In this document: positions 60,891 through 64,000 of the stretch, piece after piece | Numbering within the stretch: the stretch's first letter is position 1 | Layout of the letters: each line of letters begins with the position of its first letter | Assembly: GCA_910585745.1 (NCBI GenBank) | Contig: CAJUFM010000004.1 | Location: 1 to 64,000, forward strand | DNA from: an uncultured Eubacterium sp. | GTDB lineage: Bacteria; Bacillota; Clostridia; Lachnospirales; Lachnospiraceae | DNA length: 64,000 bases | Reading direction: 5' to 3' | Notes under the pieces: generated by a model | Told to the model about the DNA's origin: nothing | The model's database searches: none | The model's input: only the letters and a program-made list of their open reading frames with translations | Program-made: the position numbers and the translations under genes

Positions 60891-61018
60891 ATAAAAAGGT
60901 GCGGCTGAGGAGCGCGCACCTAAAAAGAATTGCCTTCGGCCATTCTTTTGCTCCGCAAGTTGGGGACTTACCCATCAAATAAAAAGGTGCGGCTGAGAAG
61001 CGCGCACCTTCTCCGCAA
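60891..61018 (-). repeat. Two-copy repeat carrying stacked hairpin terminators
   Basis: The unit AAAAAGGTGCGGCTGAG-AGCGCGCACC occurs at about 60894-60921 and 60981-61008, each followed by a related CTCCGCAA-TTG--GACTT segment. On the minus strand each forms GGTGCG/CGCACC and runs into TTTTT, a terminator for the subtilase gene. Copy 1 has an extra inserted hairpin (AAAGAAT...ATTCTTT, about 60923-60949). The whole looks like a duplicated terminator. Confidence 0.65.
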
Positions 61019-61039
61019 ATTGAAGACTTTCCAATCAGT

Positions 61040-63307
61040 TTATTTTTTAATGCGGATTTTGAATACCGCTTTTTTTCGGCTTCCGTCTTTGGCGGTTGCT
61101 GTGATCTTAACGGTATGACCCCGTCCTTTCTTTTTGGCAGTGACGATTCCTTTGCTGTTTACCGTTGCCCATTTTTTCTTTGAAGAACTCCATTTTACTT
61201 TTTTGTTTGTGGCATTGGAGGGGGAGACAGATACTTTAAGTTTTCGCTTTTTGCCAGCCTTAAGGGCGGTTTTTGAGGCATGGATCTTTATTTTTTTGAT
61301 TTTTATCTTCTTTGTCACAGTGGTAAACTTTTTTGATCCTGTGGTGAAAGAGGAGGGTGGTTTCACGGAGGGGCTGGCGGTGGGAGTATAACTGTCCATC
61401 CGGCTTAGATCCAGGACTCCGTTGGTGGAACATTTACCAGTAACGCCTGCTGTGGTTTTTACACAGGTAAGAAGGCGGTTTTTCCGGTTGGTGACATTGT
61501 CCTGCGGGTAAATTTCGCTGAGAAGTGCCACTGCGCCAGTGACCATAGGTGCTGCCATGGAGGTACCTTTCATAAGTTCATACTGCCCGAATTGTGATGT
61601 ATCCGGATCCTGAACGGAAATTCCGATATGGTCTATATAATACTGGCTGGTTCCGGTGGAACTGCCGGGGGAGACGATACCCAGGATCTTAAAAAAGATC
61701 CGTCCGTCCTCTCTTTGGTAAAAGCGGTTATTCTCTGAGCCGTAGGGACCGCTGGATTTCTTAACCACATGGCTCCAGGTAAAGCGTCCTTCTATATCCG
61801 TATCCCCCAGGATCATAGAGACATAATAATCTGCAGTGACGTCCGGATCTGCATCTGTCACATCAAGATATAGATAATTTTCCTTCTCCCTCAAAGACAT
61901 CGAATCATCGAGATCTATGGTCCACTGAAGGCTTCCTGAACCAGGATCTTCCCGAAAATCTTTCCCACGGGTGTAATCGATCCTGGCTTTTGCCTGTACA
62001 GGTATCCCCAGATCTTCATCTATATAGAGTTTCTGGCAATCGGCGTCGGTGTCAAAGGTCAGGAAATGCCTGGTCTGATCCGGCATCTTGCTGGTGGAAC
62101 CAATACCAGGGAAATAATTATTTTTACAATAGGTAGATAAAATACGGTCTCCGGGGGCGAACAGATCCACATCCTTTTTTCCGTAATCCGAAAAGCTGCA
62201 GGCATTGTCATAAGGATCCGAAGCGCCAGTTATAATGATAAAATTGCGGTTGCCAGAAATGGAATATTCTCCCTGGTACAGATCGTAGGGACAGGAGAGA
62301 TAACTGATGTCATGGTTGACGCTGTCATTGCCGGAGGCAAAGACAAAGAGAGTACCGGACGCACCGATCTGATAAACCAGAGTTGACATGGCATAACTGG
62401 AGGTCCCTCCACCCCAGGAGCAGTTGACAGCGACAATATTTACCCCGGCCTGTTTTGCCTGAATGATATAATTCAGAGCCTCTATAATATCTGAATTTCT
62501 TGTTCTGCCTTCGGTGTCAAATACTTTAAGCGCCATGAGCCTGGCATTGGAGATACCAGCGATGCCTTTCTGGTTATCAGCCGCGGCTGCGATAATCCCG
62601 GCGCAGTGGGTCCCGTGCCCCAGGCTGTCCATACAGTAAGCATTTTTATTCGTAAAATCATATCCATGGATACCGGGAAGTCCTTTTGAGAGGTAGGGAT
62701 TGTTCCACATTCGGCCAGCGAGGTCTTCGTGTTCATAATTGATGCCCGTATCCATTACGGCGATAACCGGAGTATCCTGTTTTGTTTTTGAGATTGTGGA
62801 GCGGAAGGAAATGCCGCTGCTGCTGCCCTGAAAATGGCTTCCGCTATCCAGATACCACTGTTCCTCCGAGTAGGTATCCTGGGTGAGTGATGTGAGGTTC
62901 TGGATATAATCTGGCTCCACAGAAACCACATAGGCTTTGCGGTCCAGTTTGTTTATCAGTTCTTCTGTGGAATAGGTGTTGGAAGATACCTCCGACACAT
63001 ACAGTGTTTTGTCGGAGAGAAAATTCTTCTGCAGACGGTTTTTCGCTATGACATCGGCATCTCCCAGATCGTAAGCTTCCCGGATACAGATATTCCGGTC
63101 AAAGGAGGCAGTACCTTCCCTGGTCAGGGAAGTTTCTTCAGGGGCGGCAATGGTTACCAGAACAGTTCCCTCCTCATATTCGCCTTCTGCCTGAGAAATT
63201 TTGTATCTGCCGGTTTGTGCCTGTTTTGTCCCAGCTATGGAATAGGTCGGGAAGAAGCTTAATGAAAAAGCTAGAATCAACAATATCGCCAAAATTTTAT
63301 TTTTCAT
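61040..63307 (-). CDS. Secreted subtilisin-like protease with Big_2 tail
   Basis: A 755-aa exported serine protease. Signal peptide 1-26; pro-region about 30-150; S8 catalytic domain with Asp186 in VIAVMDTGI, His231 in GHGTHCAGI and Ser583 in KGTSMAAP. Oxyanion Asn is in FVFASGNDS. About 190 residues are inserted between the oxyanion region and Ser (roughly 385-570), beta-rich and acidic (LDVTDADPDVTADYYVSMI), resembling a jelly-roll insert. After a Ser/Pro linker the C-terminus is a lysine-rich Big_2 module (KKRKLKVSVSPSNATNKKVK, GIVTAKKKGRGHTVKI). GGAGG precedes minus-strand ATG 63307. It may process surface proteins or degrade host protein. Confidence 0.9.
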   Translation of the reverse strand: MKNKILAILLILAFSLSFFPTYSIAGTKQAQTGRYKISQAEGEYEEGTVLVTIAAPEETSLTREGTASFDRNICIREAYDLGDADVIAKNRLQKNFLSDKTLYVSEVSSNTYSTEELINKLDRKAYVVSVEPDYIQNLTSLTQDTYSEEQWYLDSGSHFQGSSSGISFRSTISKTKQDTPVIAVMDTGINYEHEDLAGRMWNNPYLSKGLPGIHGYDFTNKNAYCMDSLGHGTHCAGIIAAAADNQKGIAGISNARLMALKVFDTEGRTRNSDIIEALNYIIQAKQAGVNIVAVNCSWGGGTSSYAMSTLVYQIGASGTLFVFASGNDSVNHDISYLSCPYDLYQGEYSISGNRNFIIITGASDPYDNACSFSDYGKKDVDLFAPGDRILSTYCKNNYFPGIGSTSKMPDQTRHFLTFDTDADCQKLYIDEDLGIPVQAKARIDYTRGKDFREDPGSGSLQWTIDLDDSMSLREKENYLYLDVTDADPDVTADYYVSMILGDTDIEGRFTWSHVVKKSSGPYGSENNRFYQREDGRIFFKILGIVSPGSSTGTSQYYIDHIGISVQDPDTSQFGQYELMKGTSMAAPMVTGAVALLSEIYPQDNVTNRKNRLLTCVKTTAGVTGKCSTNGVLDLSRMDSYTPTASPSVKPPSSFTTGSKKFTTVTKKIKIKKIKIHASKTALKAGKKRKLKVSVSPSNATNKKVKWSSSKKKWATVNSKGIVTAKKKGRGHTVKITATAKDGSRKKAVFKIRIKK

Positions 63308-63432
63308 GTTATTCCTCCAAATTCTATGTAAAAATTTTATTTTAATTTTATTTTTATATTGTATTATTTTATCATAACTGTTATCATTATACTAGTATAT
63401 AAGTGTGTCGAAAACGTGAAAGGAGAAAGATT

Positions 63433-64000
63433 ATGCTTTTTGTAAAAGTAGATGACTTAAGGCCGGGAATGCGTCTTGGTAAGCCGATATATAACAAGAA
63501 CGGTGTACTTCTGCATGACCGGGACACCAAACTTACGATGCAGGCCATATTTGGAATCAAAAATTTTGGTCTGATTGGATTATACATACTGGAACCGGCA
63601 GAACCATTGCCACCGATGTCAGAGGAAGATATTAACTTTGAAAGGTTTCAGACCATGGCAGTATTTAGTATCCGTGAGGATCTTGATCTGATTGCAGCGG
63701 GTAAAAAGGATAAGGGACTGGACTGGCTCTGCAGCCTGATCATTAAAAATTATTCCAATCTTCCCCATAAGATTAATTTTGTCCAGAGTCTTCGCAGCGG
63801 TGACGATTTTGTATATAAACACAGCATTAATGTAGCCATTCTGTCTGCGATCATCGCAGGGCGGATGAGTATGCCAGCGGCAAGGGTCAACTCCATTGTA
63901 AAAGCGGCGCTGCTCCATGACTGCGGCGGTGTGAAAGTGAGACAGGGAGGAGCAGAGGAAGAAGATGTACAGACTCGTGATCTTGTCCGTGTCAACACCA
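63433..64000 (+). CDS. HD-GYP-type c-di-GMP phosphodiesterase, N-terminal part
   Basis: ATG 63433 follows AAAGGAG and the frame stays open to the window end (189 codons). The N-terminal DUF3391-like region (VKVDDLRPGMRLGKPIYNKN) leads to an HD domain with YKHSINVAILSAIIAGRMSM and LLHDCGG, where HD binds metal. These are the first motifs of HD-GYP domains, which hydrolyse c-di-GMP; the GYP motif itself would lie beyond the window, so the subtype is unconfirmed. Divergent from the subtilase gene with a 125-bp AT-rich gap. Confidence 0.78.
   Translation, partial: MLFVKVDDLRPGMRLGKPIYNKNGVLLHDRDTKLTMQAIFGIKNFGLIGLYILEPAEPLPPMSEEDINFERFQTMAVFSIREDLDLIAAGKKDKGLDWLCSLIIKNYSNLPHKINFVQSLRSGDDFVYKHSINVAILSAIIAGRMSMPAARVNSIVKAALLHDCGGVKVRQGGAEEEDVQTRDLVRVNT

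Noticed and set aside
1..64000. CRISPR arrays, tRNA or rRNA genes
   Set aside because: No regularly spaced repeats, no tRNA cloverleaf with a CCA-like end and no rRNA segments were noticed by eye; a covariance-model scan was not possible.

Overview
The window looks like chromosome from an anaerobic gut Firmicute, most likely Lachnospiraceae (Blautia/Dorea-like). Grounds: a clostridial PPDK, a eukaryote-like NADP-isocitrate dehydrogenase, several lysine-rich Big_2-type surface proteins, strong AGGAGG ribosome sites, many TTG starts, and moderate GC with AT-rich accessory patches. The genus is inference. No rRNA, tRNA or CRISPR array was seen.

Region by region. 1-53 is the 3' end of a group II intron (domain VI with bulged A), directly upstream of a pseudouridine synthase gene. 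876-3503 is ppdK. A 27-bp copy of the ppdK 3' end recurs at 8417-8443 (26/27 identical), bracketing a ~4.9 kb AT-rich island. The island holds a YgiT zinc-finger protein, a chain of tiny overlapping genes, an Xre regulator, two broken genes and a RelE/ParE toxin-antitoxin pair. 8.8-12.8 kb is mixed: decayed fragments, an AlkD-like repair protein, an Xre regulator with an aminoglycoside-phosphotransferase-like kinase, and an HPr paralogue. 13-22.8 kb is mostly core: PAS-GAF-GGDEF, ABC-class ATPase, MATE exporter, a surface protein, icd, a glycosyltransferase and a GNAT enzyme. 22.8-30.4 kb is a graveyard (radical SAM, HxlR, IS transposase, RHS tip, lipoprotein) around a methyltransferase, a double-esterase surface protein and two immunity-like small proteins.

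30.4-49.1 kb is the centrepiece: a long, mostly + strand polysaccharide operon from a near-consensus promoter. It has a PqqD-like protein, an SDR-PelD fusion with an intact RxxD c-di-GMP site, a PelE-like TPR protein, a large membrane protein, a DUF2194/PelA-like protein, PelF, PelG, DUF2304, two more glycosyltransferases, two DUF4874/DUF4832 paralogues and a flippase. It runs into an NTP_transf_5 nucleotidyltransferase. Next comes a strongly promoted 124-aa protein whose N-terminus resembles an RRE-recognised leader (YxxP motif), then an AgrA/AgrC-like two-component pair and a DUF6033 pair. A divergent block follows: ABC exporter and PqqD-HPr-kinase fusion on the minus strand, SipW-like signal peptidase on the plus strand, with a perfect 13-bp inverted repeat between. 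My working hypothesis is a c-di-GMP-controlled Pel-like exopolysaccharide locus coupled to a peptide or protein maturation and export module. PqqD, HPr-kinase and NTP_transf_5 proteins also accompany lasso-peptide and exosortase/EPS loci, but no cyclase or radical SAM maturase is present here.

The right end returns to core functions: thiC, a SpoIID-like protein, a YihY membrane protein, a subtilase with Big_2 tail, and the start of an HD-GYP c-di-GMP phosphodiesterase cut by the window edge.
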